Shown piece after piece: positions 36,856 to 45,471 of a DNA stretch of 64,000 nucleotides (the stretch's first letter is position 1; every line of letters begins with the position of its first letter). Made by a program: the position numbers and the translations under genes. The notes under the pieces are model-generated. The model did no database searches, was not told the origin of the DNA, and saw only the letters and a list, made by a program, of their open reading frames with translations. Source of the DNA: a beta proteobacterium AAP65. GTDB taxonomy: Bacteria > Pseudomonadota > Gammaproteobacteria > Burkholderiales > Burkholderiaceae_C. Location of the stretch: positions 1 through 64,000 of the forward strand of contig LJHW01000006.1 in assembly GCA_001295865.1 (NCBI GenBank), in the 5' to 3' direction.

Positions 36856-39489
36856 GTGAGCCTGCAGCCCGCGCCATCCGGCGGCAGCGGCGGGCGCCCG
36901 GTTTGGCGGCAGGTGCACCAGCGGCTGATGCCCGACTACAACGGCGCCGCCACCCGTTTCTGGTGGACCTGTTTCGGGGGCGGCTTGCTGGCGCTGCTGG
37001 CCTGCGTCTGGCAGCTGGCAGACATGAGCTGGACAGCTTGGCTGCAGGTGGCGGGCGCCACGCTGCTGGCCATCGGCGCCGGGCTCTTCCCCATCCGCGT
37101 GCCGGGCACCAAGATCGCCTACGCCGCCGGCGAGATCTTCATCTTCCTGCTGCTGCTTGTGCTGGGCCCGGCCGCTGCCGCGGTGGCGGCGGCGGCCGAG
37201 GCCTTCGTCGGCTCGGCGCGGGCTTCCAGGCGCTGGACCAGCCGGCTCTTCAGCCCCGCCTCGGCCACGCTGGCCATGCTGGCCGTGAGCCTGCCGCTGC
37301 AGACCGGCCTGGCGGCGCTGGCCGCGCGCGGTCTCGACAGCGCCGCGGTGGTACTGGGCGCCACGATGCTGGCCGCTGCGCTGTATTTCCTGATCAACGG
37401 CTCGCTGCTGTCGGGCGTGCTGCACCTCAAGCGCGGCGAGGCCTTTTTCCAGCCTCAGGGCCTGTTCAGCGTGTTCCGCTGGGTGGGCATGGCCTATGCC
37501 GGCAGCGCGAGCGTGGCCACGCTGCTGTTTTTCACCTGGCGCAGCCAGGGTGTGGGGGTGCTGCTGGTGATGGTGCCGCTGCTGGCCATGCTGCTGGTGA
37601 CGCTGCATTTCTACTTTCGCCAGCAGGAAGCCGGCCTCGCGCTGCGCGAGGCCGGTGAAAGCGCTGCCGCGCGTGAAGCCGCCATGGCCGAGCGCGAGGC
37701 CCAGGCCGCCGCGCGCCACCTGCGCGAGCTGGAAGCCAGCGAACGCCGCTTCCACAGCGCCTTCACGCACGCCAGCATCGGCATGGCCCTGCTCGGCTTC
37801 GACGGCCGCATCCTGCAGGCCAACCCGGCTCTGGCCACCTTGCTGGGCCGCACCGAGGCCGAGCTCTCGCACCAGCCCTTCACGGCCTTCGTCGAGGCCG
37901 CCGAACGCCCGCTGCTGGCGCAGCAGCTGGGCCTGGCCAGCGGGCGCGATTTCGAGGCCTTCTCGCGCGAGCTGCGCTGTGTGCACGCCGACGGCAGCGC
38001 CGTCTGGCTGGCGCTGAACTGCAGCTTTTTCACCGAGCCCGCGCCGCCGGTCGACACCGGTGCAGCCGGCGGGGCCGACGAGGTCAGCGCCGCAGCCGGC
38101 CAGCCCTGCCTGATCCTGCAGGCGCAAGACGTCAGCGCGCGCCGCCGCGCCGAAGCCGGCTTGCAGCACCTGGCCTTCCACGACCCGCTCACCGGCCTGC
38201 CCAACCGGCGCCGCTTCGAAGAGTGCCTGGTCAGTGCACTGGCCCGCTACCAGGCCGACCCGCGCAAGCCCTGGGCCGTGATGTTCATCGACTTCGACCG
38301 CTTCAAGCTCGTCAACGACAGCCTGGGGCACAACGCCGGCGATGCGCTGCTGCAGCAGGTGGCGCGCCGCGTGCAAGAGAAGCTGCGCCCGGGCGATGTG
38401 GTGGCGCGCCTGGGTGGTGACGAGTTCGCCATCCTCGTCACCGACATCGAGCACGAGCGCGACGCCGTGCTGCTGGCCGAACGCCTGATGGAAGCGCTGC
38501 ACCAGCCCTTCCGCCTGGGCGAGGTGGAGCTCATCGCCACCGCCAGCATCGGCATCACCTTCAGCGCCATCGGCTACGCCACGGCCGAAGAAGTGCTGCG
38601 CGACGCCGATACCGCCATGTACAAGGCCAAGGCTGGCGGCAAGGCGCGCTACGCGCTCTTCGACACCAGCCTGCACGCTGCGGTGTCCGAGCGGCTGCGG
38701 CTGGAAGGTGAGCTGCGCACCGCCATCGAGCAAGGCCAGCTGGTGGTGGCCTACCAGCCGGTTTTCGAGTTGCGCCCGGGTGAAGAGCAGGGCCGCCTCA
38801 CGGGTTTCGAGGCACTGGTGCGCTGGCAGCACCCGCAAGACGGGCTGCTGCCGCCGGCGGCCTTCCTGTCCATCGCCGAAGAAAGCGGGCTGATGCTGCG
38901 CCTGAGCGACTTCGTGCTGCACTGCGCCTGCCACCAGCTGCGCCAGTGGCAGCTGAGCGACCCGCGCCTGGCCGAGCTGACGATGAGCATCAACCTCTCG
39001 GCCCACGACCTGGCGCACCCCGCACTGGTGGCGCGCATCGGCCGTGCCCTCGTGGAGGCCGGGCTGCGCCCGCAGCACCTGACGCTGGAGCTCACCGAGA
39101 ACATCCTGATGTCGCAGATCGATGGCGTGCTACCCACGCTGGCGGCGCTGCGGCAGCTGGGCGTGCGGCTGGCGGTGGACGATTTCGGCACGGGCTACAG
39201 CAGCCTCAGCCACTTGAGCAAGCTGCCCATCGACAGCCTGAAGATCGACCGCAGCTTCGTCAGCCAGCTGCAACCCGGCAGCGACGACGCGGCCGTGGTC
39301 AGCGCCATCATCCAGCTCGGCGGCACGCTGCGCAAAGCGGTGGTGGCCGAGGGCATCGAATCGGCCGACCAGATGGCGCAGCTGCGCGAGCTGGGCTGCG
39401 GCTACGGGCAAGGCTTCCACATGGCAGAGCCACTGGGCGCGGCGCAAGCCGGTCAGTGGCTCCGCGAGCAACGCGGGGCGCTGCACTGA
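36856..39489 (+). CDS. Membrane PAS-GGDEF-EAL c-di-GMP signalling protein (copy 2)
   Basis: 877 aa from GTG 36856, 37 bases after copy 1. The layout is the same: transmembrane helices (about 33-245), PAS (about 290-415), GGDEF (520-524, with RPGD I-site) and EAL (652-654, with TENILMS, DDFGTGYSS, KIDRSF). Both active sites are intact. Compared with copy 1 there is a Gly/Ala-rich insert in the PAS region (PAPPVDTGAAGGADEVSAAAG) and shorter linkers elsewhere, giving identical total length by chance. The membrane helices are the most diverged part, so the two proteins likely sense different things while sharing the output chemistry. Confidence 0.93.
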   Translation: MSLQPAPSGGSGGRPVWRQVHQRLMPDYNGAATRFWWTCFGGGLLALLACVWQLADMSWTAWLQVAGATLLAIGAGLFPIRVPGTKIAYAAGEIFIFLLLLVLGPAAAAVAAAAEAFVGSARASRRWTSRLFSPASATLAMLAVSLPLQTGLAALAARGLDSAAVVLGATMLAAALYFLINGSLLSGVLHLKRGEAFFQPQGLFSVFRWVGMAYAGSASVATLLFFTWRSQGVGVLLVMVPLLAMLLVTLHFYFRQQEAGLALREAGESAAAREAAMAEREAQAAARHLRELEASERRFHSAFTHASIGMALLGFDGRILQANPALATLLGRTEAELSHQPFTAFVEAAERPLLAQQLGLASGRDFEAFSRELRCVHADGSAVWLALNCSFFTEPAPPVDTGAAGGADEVSAAAGQPCLILQAQDVSARRRAEAGLQHLAFHDPLTGLPNRRRFEECLVSALARYQADPRKPWAVMFIDFDRFKLVNDSLGHNAGDALLQQVARRVQEKLRPGDVVARLGGDEFAILVTDIEHERDAVLLAERLMEALHQPFRLGEVELIATASIGITFSAIGYATAEEVLRDADTAMYKAKAGGKARYALFDTSLHAAVSERLRLEGELRTAIEQGQLVVAYQPVFELRPGEEQGRLTGFEALVRWQHPQDGLLPPAAFLSIAEESGLMLRLSDFVLHCACHQLRQWQLSDPRLAELTMSINLSAHDLAHPALVARIGRALVEAGLRPQHLTLELTENILMSQIDGVLPTLAALRQLGVRLAVDDFGTGYSSLSHLSKLPIDSLKIDRSFVSQLQPGSDDAAVVSAIIQLGGTLRKAVVAEGIESADQMAQLRELGCGYGQGFHMAEPLGAAQAGQWLREQRGALH

Positions 39490-39511
39490 GGCCCTGCAGG
39501 CCGGCGGCGGC

Positions 39512-40000
39512 CTACACCGGCAGCAGGCTGCTGTTCTTCACCTCTTCCATCACCACGTAGGTGCGCGTCTCGCGCACGCCGGGCAGCGTCCAGATCACGC
39601 TGCCGATGAACTCGCGGTAGGCGGCCATGTCGGCCACGCGCGTTTTCAGCAGGTAATCGAAACCGCCGGCCACGAGGTGGGCTTCCAGGATCTCGGGGCG
39701 CACCTGCACCGCGGCCTTGAAGATGTCCATCACGTCGTGCACCGTGCGGTCGAGCAGGATCTCCACGAAGACCAGCAGCCCGGCGCCCAGCTTGGCCGGG
39801 TTCAGGCGCGCTTCGTAGCCGAGCACGAAGCCGTCGCGGTGCAGGCGTTTCACGCGCTCCAGCACCGCGGTGGGCGAGAGGTGCACCTCTTCGGCGAGCT
39901 TCAGGTTGCTGATGCGGCCATCGGCCTGCAGCACGCGCAGGATGCGGCGGTCGATCTTGTCGAGCTCGCGCTCGCTGCGGGGGCTGTCGGGGTCGTTCAT
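39512..40000 (-). CDS. Lrp/AsnC family regulator, probably of putA
   Basis: 162 aa from ATG 40000 (GGAGAA upstream). N-terminal helix-turn-helix (LDKIDRRILRVLQADGRISNLKLAEEVHLSPTAVLERVKRL, about residues 13-55) and a C-terminal RAM ligand-binding domain (about 75-150, VFVEILLDRT...HLVAGGFDYLLKTRVADMAAYREF). It is divergent from putA by 119 bases, the position of proline-responsive PutR/Lrp activators in other proteobacteria, so proline is the likely ligand (inference). The PutA here lacks its own DNA-binding domain, so an external regulator is expected. Confidence 0.93.
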   Translation of the reverse strand: MNDPDSPRSERELDKIDRRILRVLQADGRISNLKLAEEVHLSPTAVLERVKRLHRDGFVLGYEARLNPAKLGAGLLVFVEILLDRTVHDVMDIFKAAVQVRPEILEAHLVAGGFDYLLKTRVADMAAYREFIGSVIWTLPGVRETRTYVVMEEVKNSSLLPV

Positions 40001-40006
40001 GCTGAA

Positions 40007-40073
40007 GGATTCTCCGCCGGGCGCCGGGTTTTCCGAATCCGGTGCGGCCCGAGGCCGCATAAGCTGCGCAGCT
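40007..40073. promoter_or_regulatory. Candidate Lrp operators between the regulator gene and putA
   Basis: GGATTC (40007-40012) and GAATCC (40035-40040) form an inverted repeat 22 bases apart, and AGCTGCGCAGCT (40062-40073) is a perfect 12-bp palindrome. Either could be an Lrp-type site in this divergent promoter region; not testable here. Confidence 0.35.
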
Positions 40074-40119
40074 ATTCAGCCCGCCACCCCTTGTCGCCAC
40101 GTTCCATCCCGAGGTCCGC

Positions 40120-43110
40120 ATGAGCTCCACGCCCGCCCGTCTGCCCTTCCCCTACCGCCCCGAGCACGAGGTGCTGTCGCAGATGCTGGGCGCGCTGCAA
40201 GGCAAGCTCGACTGGCCGGCCGTGGTGGCCGGCGCCACGCCCTGGGTGCAGGCTGTGCGCGACAAGCCGGCGCCTTTCTGGGCCATGGAAAGCCTGCTGC
40301 GCGAGTACCCCATCAGCAGCGCCGAAGGCCTGGCGCTGATGCGCCTGGCCGAAGCGCTGCTGCGCGTGCCCGATGCCGAAACCGCCATCGCGCTGACGGC
40401 CGACCAACTCGGCCGCGGTGATTTCGACGGCGCGGCTGAAGGCAGCGCGCACAAGATGCTGGCGCAGATCAGCGCCAGCGCCATCTCGCTGAGCAAGAAG
40501 TTCCTGCCCGATCAAGACAACCCGCCCGGCCTGATGCAACGCCTGGGCGCCCGCACCGTGGTGGCGGCCACCGTGCGCGCCATCCAGCTGCTGGGCCGGC
40601 AGTTCGTGCTGGGCCGCACCATCCAGGAAGCCATGGCCGAGGCCGACAGCCAGCGCAAGGCGCAGGCGCGGCTGCGTTTCAGCTACGACATGCTGGGCGA
40701 AGGCGCACGCACCGAGCGTGATGCCGAGCGTTACCTCGCCAGCTACCGCAACGCCATCACCGCCATCGCCCAAGGCCGCGTGGCGAGCTCGCCGATGGCG
40801 GCCGATGGCATCTCCATCAAGCTCAGCGCGCTGTTCTCGCGTTATGAAGATGCGCAGCATGCGCGGGTGTTCGCCGAACTGCTGCCGCGCGTGATGGGCC
40901 TGGTGGACCAGGCCGCGCAGGCCAACCTGAACCTCACCATCGACGCCGAAGAGAGCGACCGCCTGGAGCTCTCGCTCGAACTCTTCGAAGCCCTGGCCCG
41001 CCACATCGCCGCCAAGCACCCGCAATGGCAGGGCTTCGGCCTGGCGGTGCAGGCCTACCAGACGCGCGCGCTGGCCGTGGTGGACGAGGTGGCGCGCATC
41101 GCGCAGGCCCACGGCCTGCGTTTCATGGTGCGGCTGGTGAAGGGCGCCTACTGGGACGGCGAGGTCAAGCGCGCGCAGGAGGGTGGCCTGCCCGGCTACC
41201 CCGTGTTCACGCACAAGCACCACACCGACATCAGCTACCTGGCCTGCGCCGAGCGCCTGATCAGCCACCATGCGCTGATCTACCCGCAGTTCGCCACGCA
41301 CAACGCCGGCACCATCGCGGCCATCCTGCAGCTGGCGCGCAAGCAGGGCGCGGCTTTCGAGATGCAACGCCTGCACGGCATGGGCGACGGCGTCTACCGC
41401 GAGGTGCTGGCCAGCGGGCCCGATGCACCGCCGGTGCGTGTGTACGCGCCCGTGGGCGAGCACCGCGACCTGCTGGCTTATCTCGTGCGCCGGCTGCTGG
41501 AAAACGGCGCCAACTCGTCCTTCGTGCACCAGCTGGCCGATGAACACGTGAGTGCCGAGCAGCTGTTGGCCAGCCCGTTGGCGCCGAGCGCCGACGAAGC
41601 GCTGCCCTTGCCGCTGGCCCTGTACGGCAGCGGCCCGGGCGCACGCGCCAACTCGGTGGGCGTGGACCTCGCCTGTCTGGCGATGCGCGCGCCGTTGGAC
41701 GCCGCCGTGGCCACCACGCAGCTGAGCGGTTTCCCCATGCACAGCGCCGCCGATGCCGACGCCGCGATGCAGCGCCTGCACGCCGGCTTCGACGCTTGGT
41801 CGGCGCGCCCGCTGGCCGAACGCGCCGCGCTGCTGCGCAAGGCCGCCGACCTGCTGGAAGCCCGCCTGCCCGCCTACTGCGGCCTGCTGGTGAAAGAAGC
41901 GCACAAGACCCTGGGCGACACCGTGGCCGAGGTGCGCGAGGCGGTGGACTTCTGCCGCTACTACGCCGATCAGGCCGAAGCGCGCCTGATGGACCAGCCC
42001 TTGCCCGGCCCCACGGGCGAGAGCAACCTGCTGCGCCTGCACGGCCGTGGCGTCTTCGTCTGCATCAGCCCGTGGAACTTCCCGCTGGCCATCTTTGCGG
42101 GGCAGGTGGTGGCGGCACTCGTCGCCGGCAACACCGTGGCCGCGAAGCCGGCCGAGCAGACGCCGCTGGTGGCGCAGCACTTCGTGGCCCTGCTGCACGA
42201 GGTGGGTGTGCCGCCAGACGCCGTGGCGCTGCTGCACGGCATGGGCGAAACCGTGGGCGCCGCGCTGGTGGCGCACCCGCTGGCGGCGGGCGTGTGCTTC
42301 ACCGGCAGCACGCAGGTGGCGCGCCTGATCAACCGCACGCTGGCCGCCAAAGACGGCCCCATCGTGCCGCTGATCGCCGAGACCGGCGGCCTCAACGCGA
42401 TGGTGGTGGACAGCACCGCGCTGCCCGAGCAGGTGGTGGACGCCGTGGTACAGAGCGCCTTCCGCAGTGCCGGCCAGCGCTGCAGCGCCTTGCGCCTGCT
42501 GTGCGTGCACGAGGGCATCGCCGACGGCGTGATCGAGATGCTGCGCGGCGCGATGGCCGAGCTGCGCGTCGGCGACCCGGCCGAGCTCGCCACCGACGTG
42601 GGCCCGCTGATCGACGAAGAAGCCTTCACCGGCATCAGCGCCCAGGTGCAACGCCTGCGAGGTGAAGCGAAGCCGCTGGGCGAGACGCCAGTGCGCAGCG
42701 ACTTCCCGCGCCTGCTGGCGCCGGTGGCTTTCGAGATCGGCCGCATCGCCGATCTCAAGACCGAGATCTTCGGCCCCGTGCTGCACGTGGTGCGTTGGGG
42801 CGGTGACGTCAACGAGGTGGTGCGCCAGATCAACGCGCTGGGCTACGGCCTCACCTTGGGCGTGCAGACGCGCATCGACAGCCGCGCGCAGCGCATCGCC
42901 GACATGGCCAAGATCGGCAACGTCTACGTCAACCGCAACATGATTGGCGCCGTGGTCGGCGTGCAGCCCTTCGGCGGCGAAGGGCTGAGCGGCACCGGCC
43001 CCAAGGCCGGCGGCCCGCATTACCTCTACCGCTTCTGCGCCGAGCAGACGGTGACGGTGAACACCGCCGCAGCCGGCGGCAACGCCGAGCTGCTGGCCGG
43101 CCTGGCCTGA
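40120..43110 (+). CDS. putA: Bifunctional proline dehydrogenase / delta-1-pyrroline-5-carboxylate dehydrogenase
   Basis: 996 aa from ATG 40120. Oxidises proline to glutamate in two steps with substrate channelling. The FAD-binding PRODH barrel covers about residues 70-445 (ADGISIKLSALFSRYE, RLVKGAYWDGEVKRAQ, FATHNAGT, YAPVGEHRDLLAYLVRRLLENGANSSF). The aldehyde dehydrogenase domain covers about 500-985: catalytic Cys in SAGQRCSALR, Glu in AETGGLNAM, and FGGEGLSGTGPKAGG. The N-terminal ribbon-helix-helix DNA-binding domain and the extra C-terminal domain of trifunctional PutA are absent, so this is the short two-domain type, and regulation falls to the divergent Lrp gene. Converges on cnoX with a 1-base gap. 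Confidence 0.97.
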   Translation: MSSTPARLPFPYRPEHEVLSQMLGALQGKLDWPAVVAGATPWVQAVRDKPAPFWAMESLLREYPISSAEGLALMRLAEALLRVPDAETAIALTADQLGRGDFDGAAEGSAHKMLAQISASAISLSKKFLPDQDNPPGLMQRLGARTVVAATVRAIQLLGRQFVLGRTIQEAMAEADSQRKAQARLRFSYDMLGEGARTERDAERYLASYRNAITAIAQGRVASSPMAADGISIKLSALFSRYEDAQHARVFAELLPRVMGLVDQAAQANLNLTIDAEESDRLELSLELFEALARHIAAKHPQWQGFGLAVQAYQTRALAVVDEVARIAQAHGLRFMVRLVKGAYWDGEVKRAQEGGLPGYPVFTHKHHTDISYLACAERLISHHALIYPQFATHNAGTIAAILQLARKQGAAFEMQRLHGMGDGVYREVLASGPDAPPVRVYAPVGEHRDLLAYLVRRLLENGANSSFVHQLADEHVSAEQLLASPLAPSADEALPLPLALYGSGPGARANSVGVDLACLAMRAPLDAAVATTQLSGFPMHSAADADAAMQRLHAGFDAWSARPLAERAALLRKAADLLEARLPAYCGLLVKEAHKTLGDTVAEVREAVDFCRYYADQAEARLMDQPLPGPTGESNLLRLHGRGVFVCISPWNFPLAIFAGQVVAALVAGNTVAAKPAEQTPLVAQHFVALLHEVGVPPDAVALLHGMGETVGAALVAHPLAAGVCFTGSTQVARLINRTLAAKDGPIVPLIAETGGLNAMVVDSTALPEQVVDAVVQSAFRSAGQRCSALRLLCVHEGIADGVIEMLRGAMAELRVGDPAELATDVGPLIDEEAFTGISAQVQRLRGEAKPLGETPVRSDFPRLLAPVAFEIGRIADLKTEIFGPVLHVVRWGGDVNEVVRQINALGYGLTLGVQTRIDSRAQRIADMAKIGNVYVNRNMIGAVVGVQPFGGEGLSGTGPKAGGPHYLYRFCAEQTVTVNTAAAGGNAELLAGLA

Positions 43111-43111
43111 A

Positions 43112-43927
43112 TCAGTTCAGGTACATGCCCAGGTAGCGGCGGCCCCGGCTCACCACTGCGGGGTCGGGGCAGACGTCGAACCACTGCACCAGCTGCAGCC
43201 GGGCCTTCTCGCGGTCGGGCTTGCCCTCGGCCTTGTCGCGCAGCACCACGTCCAGCAGCTGGTCGAAGGCGGCGTTGAAGTCGCCGGCGTGGGCCAGCAG
43301 CGCGGCCAGCGCGAAGCGGGCCTCGAAGTCGCGCGGGTTGGCCGCGATGCGCGCGGCCAGCTCATCGGCGTTGCCGGTGGGCTGTTCGCGGGCCAGCGCC
43401 AGGCGTTTGAGCAGGCGGGCGTGTTCGTCGTCGCGCTCTGCAGCGGGGATGCTGTCGAGCAGCGCCTGGGCTTGGTCGAGTTCACCGGCGGCCAGCAGCG
43501 CGGCGGCTTCGTCCAGCGGGCCGAAGACCTGCTCGGCCTCGGCGTCCACCACGTCGGCGGGCAGGTGCTTGTCGAGGAAGGCCTTGACCTGGCCTTCGGG
43601 CAAAGCGCCCATGAACTGGTCCACCGGCCGCCCGCCGATGAACAGCACCACCAGCGGGATGCTGCGGATGCGCAGCGCGGCGCTGATCTGCGGTGCTTCG
43701 TCGGTGTTCAGCTTGGCCAGCACGAAGCGCCCCCCGTAGGCCTTGACCACCTTCTCCAGCACCGGCCCCAGTTGCCGGCAGGGCCCGCACCACGGCGCCC
43801 AGCAGTCCAGCAGCACCGGCACCTGCATCGAGAGCTCCAGCACCTGGGCCTCGAAATCGGCCTCGGTGGTGTCGAAGGACAGGGGCACTTCACCGGGCAT
43901 CGGGTCGAGGTTCTGCGGGTTCATCAT
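43112..43927 (-). CDS. cnoX: CnoX-type thioredoxin-TPR protein
   Basis: 271 aa from ATG 43927, with a second ATG at 43924. Residues about 20-115 form a thioredoxin domain with WCGPC (46-50) and the cis-Pro in RIRSIPLV; the rest is TPR-like (about 130-270). E. coli CnoX (YbbN) is a chlorine-activated holdase in which the motif has lost its redox pair, whereas the WCGPC here is intact, so thiol-disulfide activity is likely in addition. An intrinsic terminator ends 7-10 bases before the start codon and no Shine-Dalgarno is seen. Converges with putA. Confidence 0.9.
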   Translation of the reverse strand: MMNPQNLDPMPGEVPLSFDTTEADFEAQVLELSMQVPVLLDCWAPWCGPCRQLGPVLEKVVKAYGGRFVLAKLNTDEAPQISAALRIRSIPLVVLFIGGRPVDQFMGALPEGQVKAFLDKHLPADVVDAEAEQVFGPLDEAAALLAAGELDQAQALLDSIPAAERDDEHARLLKRLALAREQPTGNADELAARIAANPRDFEARFALAALLAHAGDFNAAFDQLLDVVLRDKAEGKPDREKARLQLVQWFDVCPDPAVVSRGRRYLGMYLN

Positions 43928-43933
43928 GGAATG

Positions 43934-43959
43934 AAAAAGGGGGTTCGATCGAACCCCCT
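43934..43959 (-). terminator. Intrinsic terminator between the DUF4397 lipoprotein and cnoX
   Basis: Perfect 22-bp palindrome AGGGGGTTCGATCGAACCCCCT (43938-43959), a 9-bp stem with GATC loop, then TTTTT on the minus strand (43938-43934). Strong terminator for the lipoprotein gene, placed almost directly on the cnoX start. Confidence 0.85.
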
Positions 43960-44004
43960 GATGGTAGCGGTGCAGGGCCTGGCGGCCCTGCGGATGCGCG
44001 GTGT

Positions 44005-45330
44005 TTACCGGTCGCGGCTCAGGCGGCCGGCCGGGGCCGTCTGGCCGCCGAGCATGAACACTGTGTACACGCCCTGCGCCTGCAGCAGGTTGCTGCTGGT
44101 GGCGGCCGTCAGCGTGAACAGCGGGTCCACCGCGGTCGGCGAGGTGATGTCCAGGCGGGCCGAGCCGGCGGCTGTGACGGTGGCGTAGGCCGAGGCCGTG
44201 CCCGCGGCGATGTCGGAAGTGGCCGTCTGCGTCAGGTAGTCGACCTGCATCGTCAGGGCCTCGGTCAGCGCCAGGCCGTTGACCAAGCGGATCTTGGCGC
44301 GCGTGTTGATGCTGGGCAGGCGGTTGTCGTCGGTCAGCAGCGACACCGTCGGTGCGGTTTCTGCGCCATAGGCCAGCAGCGTGTAGTCAGCGCCCGGGGC
44401 GATGACGCGCGAGCTGGTCGAGAACACCGTGCCGTTGGCGCGCACCACGAGCTCTTGCGTGCCCGAGTTCACCAGCGTGTAGGGGCCCACGCCCGGCGAG
44501 CGCAGCGCGCCGACGACGGTGCTGCCGCCGAGACTGGCGCTGACGTTGCCGGCGGCGCCGACGCTGGCCACCACGCGCATGCGAGCCTTGGTGTTCTTCA
44601 GCGTGGTGACGCCGGCACGCTGCTCGATCATCGTGCCGTTGACCAGCACGCCGCCGGCGCCGGCAGTGATCACCAGCGTGACGAACTTCTTGGCCGGGAT
44701 GGTGATGCTGGGGATGTCCAGGCGCACGTCGTTGGGGTCGCCGGAGCCCGTCACGCGCAGGCGGTAGTTGGCCGCGCCCTGGTCGCTGAAGCCGCTGAGC
44801 GAACCGCTGGTCAGTGCCGCGCGGACGGGCTGCACGTCACCCAGGTCGCCGGTGGAATCGGTGGGCGTGAGGAACACGTCGACCGCGCCGGTGTCGGTGG
44901 TGGCGTTGAAAAAACGCACACGGCCGGCGGTGGTGCTGGTGATTTCGTCGACGTTTTCGTCTTCGGGCAGCGTGCTCACGCGCAGCGCGGTCTCGCGGCC
45001 CCAGATGATGGCGGTGTAGTTCTTGTCCTTGGCCAGCGTGTACGAGCCGGTCAGCAAGGGCGCGGCGGCACCGGCGCGCTTGACTTCCAGGGTGTAGGTG
45101 TTCGCTTCCAGCGTGACGGCCGTGGCGATGCTGTCGGTGGCCAGCGCGCTGAAACGCCGCGTGTCGCCGGCGTAGAGGTCGAGGCTGGGCAGGTCCGTCG
45201 TCAGGTTGATCGCACGCAACGTGGTGTTGCCGTTGCCGTCACCGCCGCCGCCGCCGCAGGCAGCGAGCAGCAGGGACGAGGCCATGGCGGCCAGCAAGGC
45301 CAGCCGGCGGGAAGAAGAGGCAGGGGTCAT
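44005..45330 (-). CDS. DUF4397 lipoprotein
   Basis: 441 aa from ATG 45330. Residues 1-24 end in the lipobox LLLAA-C, followed by a Gly run. Two DUF4397-type beta domains are recognisable: about 35-215 (TTLRAINLTTDLPSLDLYAGD, GRVRFFNATTDTGAVDVFLTP) and about 245-430 (ARMRVVASVGAAGNVSASL, AKIRLVNGLALTEALTMQVDY). The RVRFFNA...VDVFLTP pattern marks the family, found in bacterial surface proteins of unknown function. It ends in a strong terminator just before cnoX, and its own promoter faces the 141-base gap to gdhA. Confidence 0.88.
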   Translation of the reverse strand: MTPASSSRRLALLAAMASSLLLAACGGGGGDGNGNTTLRAINLTTDLPSLDLYAGDTRRFSALATDSIATAVTLEANTYTLEVKRAGAAAPLLTGSYTLAKDKNYTAIIWGRETALRVSTLPEDENVDEITSTTAGRVRFFNATTDTGAVDVFLTPTDSTGDLGDVQPVRAALTSGSLSGFSDQGAANYRLRVTGSGDPNDVRLDIPSITIPAKKFVTLVITAGAGGVLVNGTMIEQRAGVTTLKNTKARMRVVASVGAAGNVSASLGGSTVVGALRSPGVGPYTLVNSGTQELVVRANGTVFSTSSRVIAPGADYTLLAYGAETAPTVSLLTDDNRLPSINTRAKIRLVNGLALTEALTMQVDYLTQTATSDIAAGTASAYATVTAAGSARLDITSPTAVDPLFTLTAATSSNLLQAQGVYTVFMLGGQTAPAGRLSRDR

Positions 45331-45471
45331 CGAGGGTCCTAGGGTTGCCTGGAAGGGGGGGCGCGCGAGCGCGGGGCCCGCAGGCGCCGCCCGACTTGGG
45401 ATTATGACTTGCCGGGGAAACCCGGCTTTTGTGGCTTTACCTCGGGAAACGAAGGCCCCCGGGGCCAGCCC

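Noticed and set aside
36517..39078. An 853-codon minus-strand frame
   Set aside because: Antisense to the second GGDEF-EAL gene; no motif.
40072..43020. A 982-codon minus-strand frame
   Set aside because: Antisense to putA, which has all catalytic motifs.
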